A stretch of 64,000 bases of DNA from Heliocidaris erythrogramma (GCA_025617745.1 CM046853.1:53589643-53653642), one strand, 5' to 3'. Counted from the first letter of the stretch, positions 1 to 14,761 are shown. The notes: generated by a model not told the origin, from the sequence alone. Made by a program: numbers and translations.

Positions 1-3000
1 ATCGCGCATTTTTATTTCCAAAAATGAATTGATTGTGTTTAAGTGTTTTGTAAATTTGAGAGATTGTTAGAAACTGGAAAGAAATGTCTGATTATATCAA
101 ATTGTTTTCTTGTATATCATATTATTTTCTAGTAAATAACCCGAATTGAAAGGTCAAATAAATTGATTCACAAAAGGTGTATTGGGACATTATAATTTCT
201 TAAAAGCGGCGCAAAAGGCACTTGATAAGTCGGTTTATATATGCTGCAAGCCGGCTAACATCAAAGCAAATAAGACCGTCACCGTCACTTTACTATGATA
301 TCTTCCTCTAACGTTTGTTTGTTGTTATCTTTTCTTTTATATACCCCTTTTACTGAGTATAAATCACGAGTGGACCATTTAGAATACGGGGAGATTTGCT
401 TTGTTATACTTTTTGGATGAGCGACGGAGCGCGACAGGGGCGCGTCGAATTTCATTCGTGCGCGTGCACACACGTGTCGAAGATGCGCTGTGTATAGACG
501 GACGCGCGTTCTGGCACACGCCACTGCAGGCTACATGGCTTAATGTCAGCACGGACAAAGGGATAATGTACGTGCGTTTGGAATTAATGACAAAGAAACG
601 AGCAAATAATGGACCAGACGTGTTTAAGATAGCATATTTGTCCCTTATCGAAATGAAGATACGATGAGTTAAACAACTTAAAGGAGAGTTCTTGGCCAAT
701 ATCTCCTTTTACGTACACGAAGTTCTTCCTATTTATCACTCCGACATTTGATAGGCATAATTTCGCTGTTTGCATATCTTTCGTCTTCTGGAGACGCCGT
801 TTCCATTAATAAATGAGTAGAAAGGGGACGTTCAAATTTTGATTGAAATGAGTACATCTTAATACGCTGTATAGGCTATTGGCATATAGGTGCCATAACA
901 GTAGGTCTACTCAAAGTGACGACCTTCTAAGCCCTCTCCTTGTGCTTGTCCCAATCTTCACTTTACTAACGGAGATAGAGTCATAAGATTTCTAACCAAT
1001 TAGCTATCATGCGATTTTATCTTTAAATCAATAATACCGTCATGTTTTTCGCGTTCGTACAGATTATAACTTTACTAACTGGCCAATGGTATATGGTCGG
1101 AGCCGCGTTCAGCCGACTGTGTCGGGGTGACAGTGCGCCCAGCAATCGGTAGGAAGGCTCGTGGAAGATTCAGCCCATCTGGTACATAATTCTGCCGAGT
1201 TGTTTTACTAATAATTTGTTGGAAATTGACCCATGGTTTAGTAAATCGCAAGAATAAACCTCTAGGGAGCGGTGTTCTTTGCCTGTTTGTGTTGTTTTAT
1301 CTATTTTTAATCCGTTACTATTTGCTTACTATGAGTTGTCACTGAGATGAAAAATTTCCTAGAGAAAGTAGAAAAAATATGATTTAATAGACAGGCAATT
1401 TCTGTAAAATACGAGGAATGTGAATTTGAATGAGTAGCGGGCTAATAGGGTGATGGACAGAGAGGGAGAAGATTGGATCACGTAAAATAGAGAAATGTGA
1501 AAGCGACTATTAGAAATATATAGATATCAAAGTTGTGACAGATTTGAGAGAGCAGCGTAACAAAACGAGGCATACCCATCAGCCCATCATTAGAAAATAT
1601 ACCATTCAAAGCAAAAGCTGGAAATGACGATGCTTTGAGAAAAAAAAGTGATATGGATTATGCGAAGAGAAGACATTAGTATACCATTTTAAAAAGTCCA
1701 TATCATAGCACTGGAAACTAATCTAGTGCATGAATAACAAATCATACAGTGTTTATAACGTTGTATCAAGATTCAAGATTCAAGATTCGAAATTCAAAGT
1801 TTATGTCACATAACTTTTTTTAAAACCTGACAAAGTAAACACAAAAAAATGATCAGATTGAATAAGAAGAAATAACAGCAGTGGATATGCAGCGGATGTG
1901 AGGGATCAGCAAAAGGCCATTGGCTTGTCTAGGCTGATCTCCTTTATACTGCTTATTTATGCATGTTTATTACAAAAGAAGTGATGATGTTGGAAGTCGG
2001 TACACAAAAGGATATAAACTAAACTCATGAACCTGGGGAAAAGGTTGCATTCGTTCAGAAGAGGATGGGGTGCGTCTATATTTGCATGGCTATACCCTAA
2101 GCATATCTTATCTTTATTAATGGAATTTCCATGTGGAAATATTATGCAGCATTGATGATGTGCCGCACATGACATCATTTTGGTATGACGAAGCGAAAGC
2201 ATACTCGGGATGAAAGTGGTATCTGCATGTTCGATGTGGGATCATTAAACAGTAATCCGATTCTTAATCTTCTATCTTATTCATTCTACCCCTCGTCATC
2301 GATTTCAAGCTCTTGATAAGCGTCAGAAGAGACAATGATCTTCTCTTTACATCCCATCTCATCTCATCATGCTCCTTTATCAGATGAAATAGCCATCATA
2401 ATGCACAACTATCTGGTCCTAGTTCAGGGGCACATCCTAACCCCGCAACACCGGTCTTCACTTGATGATTGTTGCCTGTCATAACATAGCTGGACACCTT
2501 CTATACCTAACACCTATCTCGGCGACAATTGATGTCTTAAATCCGCCCCAATTCAGTTCGGACCTGTATTCTGGAACTCTGGTCGTCAACTTCCTACCAC
2601 GACTAACCTATAGTTGCGCTATGATACCAAGCGCCTCTGCTGCTTCGTCGATCGCGATTGACGCGAGACAGGCAGGAAAATAAAGTCTAAATCCTACGGA
2701 GACGGGATCGTATTTGATTGGGAATATTAAGAGAAAATAAACAGATGGAACGATCACTGTTTGGATATGGATCGAACCGACGAGCAGGTTTGGACAAACA
2801 GAGCACTCAAAGGAGGACAGAAGTGCGAAGAAACCCTCGAGGAGACGACGACGAAAAATGCAGGAGGGCAAGGGAAGAAAGAAAGTGCAAACTCTTAAAA
2901 ATGCTGAGTGCGAAATGACAAACCTATTTCCCCGGTTGTTGTCGTAATTCAGCAGTCAAAATATGAGGGGAAATGTCTTAGAAACGGAAGGAAAAACAAT

Positions 3001-6000
3001 GAAAAAAGATGAAATCCCAAGGTATGGTCTAAAATATCAGGTACATGGCTCTTGTGTGCAGGAGTGTGGATCCCTCCGTAGGAGGGACGTGGGAAAAGTA
3101 TATTTTCAAAAGGTGACACAAAGAAAATTCCTTAATCAAAGGGGACGTACATGCACCTCATCCAGTATCGACGTCCCTGTTTATTTGAAATGTTAAGATG
3201 GAGATTGAGTTGAGTTTCAAGATCAAACCCCATTTGGGATTATGTCCCTACAACTTGTAGATGTCGTAGCATTTTACGCCTTACAGAATTGCAGTGTCTG
3301 TGCCTGCGACCTGAAATTATTACTTTCATCATGTAATACATGTACCTTTCACCCTACACATAATAATTGTTGCATTGCATTGTCATCGCTTCATTCATCG
3401 TCATAGTAATTTGGAGAGGAAATCGATTTTCTGCGTTCTCATGCCAATCTTACACACCTCGTTGATACCACTGACAGGGGTGCAGCGACGACCCCCTCAA
3501 CCATATCAAATTATCACCTCTCTCGTCACCCCTCATGCCCCGCTTCAACTCCATCACTGGGCCGGTGTGGCAACCAGCCTGGATCGAGCTAACTCATAGC
3601 CGCTCAGGTTCAATTTTGAAATACAGTCCACAATGGAAATGGCTATATTCGTAAATTGAATCCAGTTCTTTTTCTGTTATAGTCATTTTCCTTTGATTCA
3701 TTTGAAAGGGAAGTAGCAAAGAAGGAAAGAAATTTATGTTTAAAAAATCATGGTTCGATTTTTTTTTTAAATCAATGCTGACGTTTTGAGAAAAAACAAC
3801 GTCCAAGCAACGGTTGCATTTGCAAAAACACTGTTTTATTTGTAGACAAGTCTTCAAAGTAAAAAGAGAGAGAGGAAGGAAGAACGATGCGTGGATACAG
3901 AGGATCGAATATGCCAGTATCTAACTTGCATCCAACATTAACCTGTTAAAATTAGCTTTTAATTTCTGTATCATTAAAAAAACATTTGTATTCGATTTCT
4001 TTTTCATTATAAAAATTCTTTACAAATGGCAAACTCGATATTTCGTCTCAGTGATATTGTGGTCAAACCATTCTGACCTAGCATACGAAGCCACATGAAT
4101 TTCGAGTCTATATTTGCCTATCAAAGTCAACCGGTACATTTATGCGTTTTTGTTATAGAAAACAGTGAATCATTGCTTTAGCCAAGCAGTATTCTTTGTC
4201 AAAATAAATATGAATATAATATCATGTAATATGAATTTTGGTCGTCCAAGTTTTTTTTTTTTTTCAACAGGCATGTTACCTCCGTAGAATGAATGAGATA
4301 TTGAGAAATGAATCTTATCATAGTTTCAGACAAGTGAAGGAATCTGCACATACTCGACCAAATGAGATTGAACTCCTTATTAAACTTAAAAAATAATCTG
4401 TAATTTTTCATTTGTATTAAAAGAACAAACACACGGATGCTATCATTTTCCATAACGAAAACAGGTTTGCAGAGATCTTCAAGGCGAGGTTGATTTTCCT
4501 TTCAATAAAAATTCGTTTAAATAGAAAAGAACAAATGCCTTTTCAAAAATACACGAAAAATGAAATTGCAAAGAGCCACATCTTAAAGTGATTTTTAAAG
4601 ACGTTACTCTATCTGTAGTAGTTTACATTTTCATTCACAGGTGTGCCCAAGACCACAACATACGAAAGCGAACCCTAACCTACGTAGATTGTAACGGAAA
4701 AGTCCGTCCCTCCACCCTTCCCACGGGACGTCACACCCCCTCTGGACGACAGTCGATCATTCCAAATTGATTTGATAATGTTCAAGAATTGATTCAGATT
4801 GACAACACACGTGTTCACATTATGATTGTTTTGGTTCATCGTTTTCCTCGCTTCTCCCTCAATTTTCCTTCCGCGGTTTGCCGAAAATTATGTTTGGGCG
4901 ATTTGGGATTTCGAGGTTGACGTATAACTCGACGAACAAGATAATAAGGAGAGAAGTTAATACAGTTCATAAGAGATGAAATAGTAAACTGATGGGAACG
5001 AATTCTCTGAGAGTACCTTTGTCGCGAGGTTAGTCAACTTTTACTTTCAGAGATGTAAATCAACGGGGGCGTTACCATGGACTTGAATGGGTATTGATGA
5101 ACCTTTCGAAACTAAATGAGATGTTATGATCCTGAAATTTTCCGGGGGGGGGGGGGTAAAAATGAAATGGTCGTTGCGTCCTATTGCAAATCATTGGATC
5201 ATTTTAAAGAAAATATCTATTTCCATAAGTATCAAATCAAATTCCATATTAAATTACAAGTTTTACGAAAATATCACAAGATATACTTACGTTTAACATA
5301 ATCATGATAAGCTTGAGAGTCAGGCCATTATGAGTATTTACATATTTGATCTGTACTGTCAGTATTAAAGCTAACGTCGTCAGAAATACTTATTTGTCAC
5401 ACTGAAGCACGGGCCATTATACTAAATTGAAAACTAGTCATTATGACCCAAATTAAGATAGGCCCCAGAGATTGGCACCCTAAATATATGCTCGGTCGAA
5501 TGAAATACAAGCCATTGTCGGATATACTAGAATAAGAAAACGGTGACATAATTTTCCCCGTCCACCGCACGATGATCATCCCTCAAGTCCAAGTCTCTAT
5601 CAGAATCTGGTTCATCTGTGGATGTTGTTCTAGCTACCCCCAGGAGAGTTCGACCCAGTATCATTTATCACGAGAAAAGGAGGTATGAGAGTTGGTAATA
5701 GTTTTTGAAGGTGATGACGTATGGACGTAATGAAAATGTCATCTCTTTTGGAGCGTTGCGGAGGGGTGCTAGAGGAAGGACTCTACGATAAGAATGGTGT
5801 GGTGTTTGGACATCAAAAGCGGAAGAAAGGGAAGCACCGGTGAGGTATAGAAAGGGGGTTATAACCGAGTTCTCTGGGGTCCTAGTCGTGTTGATGGATA
5901 CCCAAATGGACCGTGGTGGAAGGGGAATGACCAACTCCGGCGGACGAGTCTTGATCCCGTCTTTCCGATATGCCGACGGGCCTTCGATGTTTTTATCCCT

Positions 6001-9000
6001 TCTCATTTTCCTTCATTCCTCTTTTTCGCGCTTTTCCTGTGGAGACCCCTCTTCAGGAAAGATGCGTTCGACTTGCGGAAAAAGCTTGTTGATATAGCTG
6101 GCCGTACTTTAAGCTAATGTGTGAATGAAGAGCCAAAGGTCAACATACTCCAATAAGAGGTCACAACTAAAATTATTGATAACAGAATTGTTTCAGTTGT
6201 GAACGTCGGTTCATTTAAATATTTTGTATTTGAATTCATATGATCAACTTATCACGAGCGAATGAACGGAAATGTCTTTGATTATTTTGTTGATCGTTTA
6301 TCACATGAATTTGATATAAACTAATTAATTACTGATATTCACAAGACCCTGAGCGCTTTGCCGTATATGGGTATGAATGCGAAAGTTTGGCCGCGGTAGC
6401 TGCACTCTAATACACCACGAAATCCGTTTCGATCTGTTCAGCCCTCTACCGGTAATTGCGACACTGCTCGGTATCGGTTTATGAACTCGGGTGTAATAGG
6501 AACCCGCCGGCCACAAATCAACCAATTTTACAACAAAATGATGACTTCATTGATTGACCCACTTATATTTCATACCTCCCTCTCTCTTCCACTCTTGCTC
6601 TCTTTCTCACTCTTTCTTCCAAACCCTCCTTCTCTTTCTCTTGCTATGTCTGTCTCTTTCTTCCCCTCTGGTTATATGCTATCTTTCACGTACATGACTG
6701 TATATAATTATGTTTCTCTTACATACATTTTTTTTTATACATTTTTTTTAAACATACACACTCTCTCTCTCTCCCTCTCTCTCTCTTCTTCTTCTTCTTC
6801 TCTTCTCTTTCTCTCTCCCGTTCTCTTTAAATTTTACTAAGTGAAAGACTGAAATAAAGGGATGGCAGTCTAAAACATTGAGGCACCCCGGCCCGCCGTA
6901 AACAACCTTCTCACCCAAAACTTTCGCTCGAAGACACCTCAAGAAAAATTATATTAGACAGTTTCGTTGTCTTTATTCTCTCAAAAAAAGAGGGGTGCAA
7001 AACTTATCACAAAAATGCATTCCTGGAGATTAGAATAAATTGAGATTTGTTGAACCTTATCGACTCTATTTTGGAAGTTCTTCGATTTTTTTCCAAAGTG
7101 AAATTATGACCACGTGGATGAGAGTGCAAGCACCTAAGACGAGAGGTTCATATCGGGTCAGTAAAGACTAACAGAGAACACCTTCTCCTTCTTTTCGACA
7201 CCACACTCGATGAACTACTTATCAAAATGCGTTTCTATATCTTTCTTGACGTTTTCATTGTCTGCCTCTAATTTTTAGGAGGATTGTCATAAACAAGAGA
7301 GCAACAATAGCTGAAGTAAAAATATATTGGAGGTGATATTTTTAGAAATACTTTTGTATTTTTTTTAATTATATGATTTTATGAACTTATTGGGGGAGGG
7401 GGGGGGGGGGGAGGGTCTTGGGTGTATTCCAGAATCAAACGTAAATGTTATGAACTAGACAGTAAATAACATAGTAATTATTCCTGATTGCATTGAGGCA
7501 TTGAGGCATTTTACTTTTCTTCATATTCGGTTTCTATGTAGAGCAATCTGCGGGGGTATATACATCACATTCCGCTACTTTGTTGATAGCTCTTGCAGTG
7601 ACTGACCGGTAATTTGGCTTTTTGAACGTGATAGAGATCCAAAGAGGCTGAAGACTCAAGTTGTAAGTAAGTCAAGCAAATCGAGATGTTGGTCTGATGT
7701 CGCCCTAATTACCTTTGATAGAAGTGTGGAGGGATTCTCGCCTTCGAACCAGGGGGACTTCTGGTGGGGGTTAATTCGCAGGCTACGAGCCGACAAACGG
7801 ACCAATTTGTTAGCCGAAGTGTAATGTCAATTTAGAAGGAACGATCCCGACACCACTACGTGTCAGCGATACTTTGTAGCAGAAGAAACAAGGCATGGCA
7901 GCGCTATGTGAGCTAGCACGGTGGGTTGTCCCAGACGGACTCGGGTTAAATCCGATCAGTGTGGGTCTTGTACCTTCGGGCGCTGACCCCGCGGCCCATT
8001 TATACCAGCGGGAACGGAGGAAAGGTAACGAGAAAGGAGACCAAAAACAAGATAGAGTCGGGAAATGCTTTTGTAGATATTCGTCAACAAGTCAAAGGAA
8101 GAATAATAGAAAGAAAAAAATGAACACGTCCTTTTGATAGCTGTTGATCCCCAATTGTCAGTACCGATCGTGGGGTGGAAGCGATTACGACTATGAACAG
8201 CCTGGTTGAATGGTCGAACCAATCTTATACCAGTGCTCGTGATATCAGCTATACAGATCATATCAATATATGAAAGTATCTCTAACAAACAACAAGATAC
8301 TTTTTTCGTGGCAGGCGGAGAGGACCCTAACAAAATCATCTGTATTGCTTCTTTTAGTTCCTGTTCTCTGCAGGATATATGTGTTCTTGTCATCACGCCA
8401 TCCTTTGGCTTTGCTCTCATTTTTTATTTATCTCATTTTTAGTACTATTATATCATGTATTTCTTTCTTCATTATCATTAGCATAATGGGCCGATTTGGC
8501 AAATATTCAGAACGTCAATATGTGGGAAAATACATAGTTATTTTGCTTTGACGTGCTCGCGCATTACCAAAAATAAATTGAAAGCCATATTTAGTACAAT
8601 GATCAAGTTCGGTTTATGACTAAAAGAATAATAAATACAATTTTTTACCTTTTCATATTTACTCATAAAATACACACCGCTTACAATTGTATATTAAATT
8701 ATCATTCCCATTTTAATATACCAGATTAATGAACATCTGACTGTCACTTTTATTACTGAGTTAATTGTATCTAATTGATGATATTCACTTTCGATATCTT
8801 TGACATTTCGACTTTCCATTTTGTGTGTTTATTGAGAGGACTATCTCCGTATATTTATGGTATATTCTATAACAAGCTGCAGGGAATAATCTATTCAACC
8901 CATAGAAAAGTTATTATAGAAAAGCTATTACATAACATGGCATTCTAAAGAATACACATATTTATGAAAGTTTGGCATCTATCACATTAACATGACGCCA

Positions 9001-9410
9001 CAGACAATAATTCGTCATCGTACGACGATAGTAAAGAAGCCGCCGCCCCCTTTTTTTAACTCGGCATAATTCTCATGACATATGACTTCATATTACATGT
9101 CAAGCATAATGGAATAATTAAGACGTACTCATAAATATCATAAACTGTATTTCACAATTATTTGATCATCAATATACTATAACACTGATGAAATGATTTA
9201 GCAATAAAAAAAAATAACTGGATGGATCTTTTTCATTGTCTATTGCAATAAAGGTCCTAATGACTTCAAAAAGAGTAAAGATTATTTCAAAACAGTCTTT
9301 TCAAAACTTTCAAAAGCCCTTCCTTATCCCGCTGAATACTAATCCCAAGATATCAAATGTGAAAAGTGTTGAATGAAAATAAAATCCTTAAAGGTTTTTT
9401 AAAGGTTTAA
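1..9410. other. noncoding DNA, probably engrailed intron 1 or flank
   Basis: I see no recognisable protein, tRNA or rRNA. Contents are AT-rich sequence with a 7 bp tandem triplet (CAAGATT) near 1767-1790, a G13 run at 5144-5156, a CT-rich microsatellite near 6759-6818 and a G-rich run at 7392-7415. Modestly GC-richer patches near 5860-6070 and 7880-8030 have open frames on both strands but no recognisable domain or splice context. Confidence 0.6.
6759..6818. repeat. (CT)n / (CTT)n microsatellite
   Basis: Pure and interrupted CT dinucleotides pass into a short CTT run. The preceding 200 bp is also pyrimidine-rich. Confidence 0.9.
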
Positions 9411-10293
9411 AGGAAAATTAACACTAGAATATAAATGTACTTATGTTCAAAGGTGTAATATATTCTTAATCATTAACCTGTATCACTTTAGAAATAAAAT
9501 ATCAGAAAAGGGTATAAATCAAGACATTCTAGCACACGGTATCATCTGCTAACACTTCATGGGGGCTGCCATTTTCTTGATGACATGGAGTTGTACATGA
9601 ACCATTGGAGACCGTTCCGGTCAGGAAGATATTTTTAATCCACGAGCTAAATTGCTTCTATTCATTATAAAAAAGCCCCATATATGATGGAAAATACATA
9701 ACAGGTGTATACATTTATTTTAAAATTTGAAATTTATAGATTTCTTTTTAAATTCTCCGGTTTCGCTAACTAGAAATCGATTTCTTGGTCTTGCCTGGCA
9801 GAGCAGACCATAATTTATACAACGCGCATTCTGACTTTTGAAGTCCATTATCTCAAAGCAGGTGAATGCATAGTTTGTCACTATTGACGCTCGGGAAAGT
9901 CATCATCCATAAATTTGAATTAATTCGCTCCGTCACGTACGTCATAGTATCAAGAAAATAGATTGATATTTAGTAAAATCGTAATTTTCAAAGAAATATA
10001 AAACACATTTTCGTTTTTAGAATATATGTATATATCTGTTAAATATTTTAAATCTCAAATGGAATTTTGTATCAGGAGGATAGACAATTTTGCATTCGGA
10101 TTAAAAATATCTTTATGTACACATCAAGAAAATGGCAGCCCCCTGGTATCGCTAGCAGATGATAAATCTTGCTGAGAAAATCCTGATTTATACCCATCTC
10201 GTATATTTTAATGCAAAACTACGTAGGGCAACAAGAAGGAATAGATTACATCTTTGAATATGAGCACATTTATATTTTAAGGTTAATATCCCT
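9411..10293. mobile_element. non-autonomous DNA transposon with about 200 bp terminal inverted repeats and TTAA flanks
   Basis: The first 180-230 bp match the reverse complement of the last 180-230 bp at moderate identity. Shared blocks include a run around GGGGGCTGCCATTTTCTTGAT at 9558-9585 and its complement near 10125-10150, an AATATAAATGT block near each end, and an AGATATTTTTAATCC block further in. TTAA sits immediately outside each end (9407-9410 and 10294-10297). TTAA targets are typical of piggyBac and Kolobok superfamilies. The roughly 500 bp centre has no recognisable transposase. Arm divergence indicates an old insertion. Confidence 0.65.
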
Positions 10294-13200
10294 TTAATGT
10301 TTGTAGCAATCTTTTAAGACATACCTGCCAAAAATCAGTGACTTGACAGAATAATATATATCATATTTTGACACATTATACTACTTTTTAATGGCATCTT
10401 CGTACTTTCAGCGGAATATGTAATCGTTGTAGTGGATTTTTACGTCTAGTTCCGCTGTCTTCATTCTTGTCGCGAGCCGGGTCAATGAACTGAAGTCTAC
10501 TTTCGAATATTGCTAAAGTGCATTAGTAATCGCATGAAAGCGCAAATTTACTCGTTATTGGACGTGAGTTTGTGGTAATGTCGAGTTCCCTAACCGTAAT
10601 AGAATCGTGAGAAAAATAGGTGTGTTCTCGACACCAACTGGGAAAGACACCAATGCCCATATAATCACGGTATGCGACACTGCAAATCCGGTTGCGAAAA
10701 CAAAGAATATGAACTTATTCATGGGCAAAATATGACCATGAGTTCAGTGCTGAATAGAGTGAAATCCGACATTCCGTCATCCCAATAAAATCATGTAAAT
10801 AATCTGTTTCAATTACGGTATATTTGACCACTTCAAAGTGAGCTTCAACACGTTTTCAAACCCCCAAATTTTAGAGGAATTATGAATGACCGCATTTTTA
10901 TCATTTACTTTTTACATGACAGCTATGTATTAATAATGATGAAAGAAGGTTATGGTTTGAACTAAGAAATTACAGTTCATTATGTGAATGCATGTTTTTT
11001 ATATTTTGTGATAAAATTATCCGAGAAGGTTACGAATGTATTTTTGGACAGGGTGTTGATTCAAGGCCGAGGTCAAGTCCTTAAGAAAGGACGTGTGACG
11101 AAGTAAAATGCAAAATGTCTATTTCCACGCGAGAACTGCAGCGGAAGCATGAAATAACCCGTACGTCTGAAAACGAGATATGCGTACAACTCATTATTTT
11201 CAGCAATCAAAGAAAATTACGCCTTAACGGCTGTAATGGCATAATTAAAGGTTTCCAAAACAATCGCACATGACGAAGGGTGACGAATGCGTTCGTTTGC
11301 GGAGCAGTGGTTGATGAGAATATAATTTTAGCCAAATTACCATTGTTCAGATGTCTAACTCGCTTCCCATGAAAATTGTGGTAAACTAGCAAACGGGGAG
11401 ATAAAGTAATCAAATTTGGGGGCAGAGCTTGTGACATGTGTCAGTCAAATATCAATTAGCAACGCCAGTGCTAGAAACATTTGTATGTCTCATTTAACCA
11501 TAAACACAGTAAACCTCTCCTCCCCTCCCTCCCTCTCTCTCTCTCACTCCCTCGCCCGTTTGTTCTCTGTATTTCTATTTCTCTCATATCATCTCTATTT
11601 CATAAAGAAAGGATTACTGTCATTCCGCATAAAATACATTTCTTGTCATATTATTTGAACTGCTAATAAATAATATTAAGTTCGCATCCCTTACTAACTT
11701 TCTCAGACAAAATGATTATTAAAATGTAAGCACTGACATCAGTTAAGAAAAAGGTTATTTGTAAATGTTCTTCATCATCATAATTGTACTGAATTATTTG
11801 TCCTCAGCATATTGACACAATAGGCTTTATTTGCATTTTCATTCTCAATTTTCTAAACTAATCCAATTCCAGTAAAACAAGAAAAGGGTTTGCTGTTTTT
11901 ATTGCTTACTCTATCAGACCTGTATCTGTCAATGATCCAGTCTCCTGTCATTACTCACCACTGAGCTGAACAACAACAAATAAATAAATATCATTCTTTG
12001 GTGTTCTGACATCGTACGTAAACTTTAAAAGTACTTTCAAGTGATGTCCAAACACAAATATTATCATAATTGTTTCCCCGATCGCCCTGTTATTTCAGAC
12101 AATTCTCTTCCCAGCGTAATTCACTCGTGCCCTCTGCGAGTCGACTCGGTCCGCGCACCTGTTCCGCTCTGACCTTTGAACTACGCTCCAACTTTCAGGC
12201 TCGTTCGGAGTGAGACATTACAGGCGGTTATGGACCGGGTGACAAGAGAAAAAATATGAATCTTTGATATGAATTTCGACGTCGTGAGATCTTGGTCGGC
12301 GCTCCGACGATGGAGCTCGCAGAGGGACCCGTTGTTGATTGGCCCATATACGATTTCGATGTCGGGGGACGTATTAGATGAGCAAACTTACCATTATTAC
12401 CCGGCTGACTGTGAGATATTGTTTTATTATCTCTATTCAGTTCAGTATCTCATGAAAAATATTTGATAAATCTGACCACCAAATGGCAATATGGTTTATT
12501 GAATATACCCATTGAAACAGAGCGGGGGTATTTCATGATCATGATCATGATGATAATTAATGGTATGTGGAGAAATTGCCGTTTCTTATGAATTTTTCGC
12601 TTTGACCTGTTAAGTTGTGTATCAGATGGACAGGCAGAAACCCTAACAAACAGACATTTATGTAGATATAAAGATAGATATATAAGGGAATGTACAGATA
12701 AATGAATAGATAAATATATAAAAAAACATTAATAGATCATAATAATGTTTATATTTGCCTCAAGAGCATAAATCTGCATTTCCTATCAAAACACTAAAAA
12801 CAATTTTCTTTTAATACTTTGCCGCAAATTCGAAAGAAATAAATAGCTTATCCACAATCTATACTGAATACAAACTTTTATCCAAGTAAATTTCGAAACA
12901 CACAGTATCGATTTCATGAAAGACATAATACTATTTTAAGAAGTGACCGAAAAAAGAAGATATAACTTATTAAGATGTAAAGTGATATTCGGGCATTAAT
13001 GTCACATAATATTTACAATTGAAAAAGTGCTGATATGCTTGAGGCATTTGGCATTTTTCTCTCCACGTTTGTCGGTGACGTTGGGCATGAGAAGGTATCA
13101 GAAGTATCGGCAATGATGAAATTAACGTTATATCGGAACTATTCAGGTCATAAAGTCGAAACACAGGAAATTTGATGAATAATATTTCACTGCCTTCACT

Positions 13201-13541
13201 CTCCCCTGTGAATGACGAATAAGGGTGAAGTTAAGGGTAGTAGGCATCATACGTGCGATCATGAACGCTGAATATCATCAAAAGTTTATGCTATATAACT
13301 CCACTAAAAAGCTATCGCTTGTTATAGTTACTTTTGTTCAAATCATATTATATGGAAAAACGATACAGTGTTTCTTTTAAATAATATATAGATTGAACCG
13401 ATCCTATGAAGTGAAGTTTAATATATGTAAACTGTGTAAAACATAACTATATGAAATGTATCATGCAAATGGTGATCAAGCAATTTTGTTTGCTAGTTTG
13501 CTTGTTGTTGGTGTTATTTTGCACCATTGAAATGGCCATCA
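10294..13541. other. noncoding DNA with one GC-richer island
   Basis: No gene is recognised. A CT-rich microsatellite lies near 11518-11545. A GC- and CpG-richer island at about 12110-12370 stands out from AT-rich surroundings and contains a nuclear-receptor-type site (listed separately). It could be a regulatory element or unrecognised exon sequence. Confidence 0.5.
12170..12182 (-). promoter_or_regulatory. DR1 nuclear-receptor-type site
   Basis: Read on the minus strand this is AGTTCA-A-AGGTCA, two half-sites with one-base spacing, the arrangement bound by HNF4, RXR heterodimers and COUP-TF. It lies inside the GC-richer island of 12110-12370. Occurrence by chance cannot be excluded. Confidence 0.25.
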
Positions 13542-13679
13542 GGGGAGCGTTTCATCAAGTGTCTTGTCAGTGATTTTCACTGACAAATTTGCTATCAGCC
13601 AATCAGATGCAAGAATTTCAGTAGCTTATAACAGTTGTCGGTAAAAATCACTGACAAAACGCTTGATGAAACGCTCCCC
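13542..13679. mobile_element. short MITE, family A copy 1
   Basis: A 138 bp near-palindromic element with terminal inverted repeats of about 35 bp, beginning GGGGAGCGTTTCATCAAG and ending with its complement. The same family recurs in inverted orientation at 60107-60243. The sub-terminal TTGTCAGTGATTTT block is also present on both sides. No coding capacity. Confidence 0.8.
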
Positions 13680-14761
13680 AGGGGTCGTCGTCGATATAAA
13701 AAAATCGGTTTCAGTATCTTGCAAATTTGCATAAAATTTGGAAGCTCATTTTATACCTGAAAGTGTATCTACAAAATTTGTAGAGAGGTAAAAACGGTAA
13801 TAACCGTATAATAGTTATTTCGAGCATTGTTCATGATGGGTTTTTTTTTTTAGGGAGGGGGGTCCTTGATCATGCTTTCGATTCTTCTCAGGATCATGCG
13901 CATTCTAGTACATACAAATACAACTCTACTAGAAATATACTTGTATTTCAATATTTCTTTTTTGTTTTTGAAAAGACGATTTTATGAGAGAAATATATAC
14001 ATCCCGGTAAATGGATATGTTATTAAGATATACCGTATATACAATAAACAGTGTTTGTTCTCAAAAATATGTATGAAATGTTATTTGTTAGGCGGTTGCG
14101 TAATGGCTGTGGGAATCATCTCAAATCTTATCATCTATCATAATCGCCTACACATTTCAGGTACGGCTTACTAGAAAATTTCTTTTCGATTTTGTTCGAG
14201 GCGTCGGGTCGTTCAGCAAAACGACAAATATCAGCATTTTATGACTGGACTTGACGTTTCATCTGTATTCATACATGTCAATGGTTGGATTGATGCAGAG
14301 AACTGAGCGTTGTACAAATCTAGTTAGCACCATGCACGGCTCTCCCCCACTCCAGCTTACTCGGTTAAGGGGTAGTGAGTGACACGATAAGTGACTTTGC
14401 ATGGACGTCGTTATAGTCCGCCTTCCACACTCTGCTGAGAATCTCTATTGCTTGTCTGTCAATCGGGACCTCAGCGAAAAAGATTGAGAGCGAGAGCCGG
14501 GTGTAGAATAGGGTGTGCATGTGCTGTCATACGCATCCCACATTGACTTTCAAAAAAAAAATCTTCAAGTAATTCATTCATATTTTACTCTACCTGTTTT
14601 ATATACAAAAGGGATTATGTGTTCCGCAAGATAAGGTGGAAATTCATTTCATCATAAGTGATTCGTAGATTCATATAAGCCTACCAATTGCAGGTCTATG
14701 CATGCAAAATCGTGCAAGTGATGTGAATATTAGTATACTTTCATTTTTGGTCTATACATAA
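13680..14761. other. noncoding DNA
   Basis: AT-rich sequence with a T10 tract near 13840. The patch at 14330-14520 is somewhat GC-richer. I see no gene or repeat family in it. Confidence 0.5.

Noticed and set aside
5668-6097. Overlapping open frames on both strands in a GC-richer patch
   Set aside because: No recognisable domain, no supporting splice sites and no codon pattern favouring either strand.
7895-8420. Opposed open frames of 80 and 154 codons
   Set aside because: Composition looks random; the longer one begins at a non-ATG codon or lacks context, and no family is recognised.
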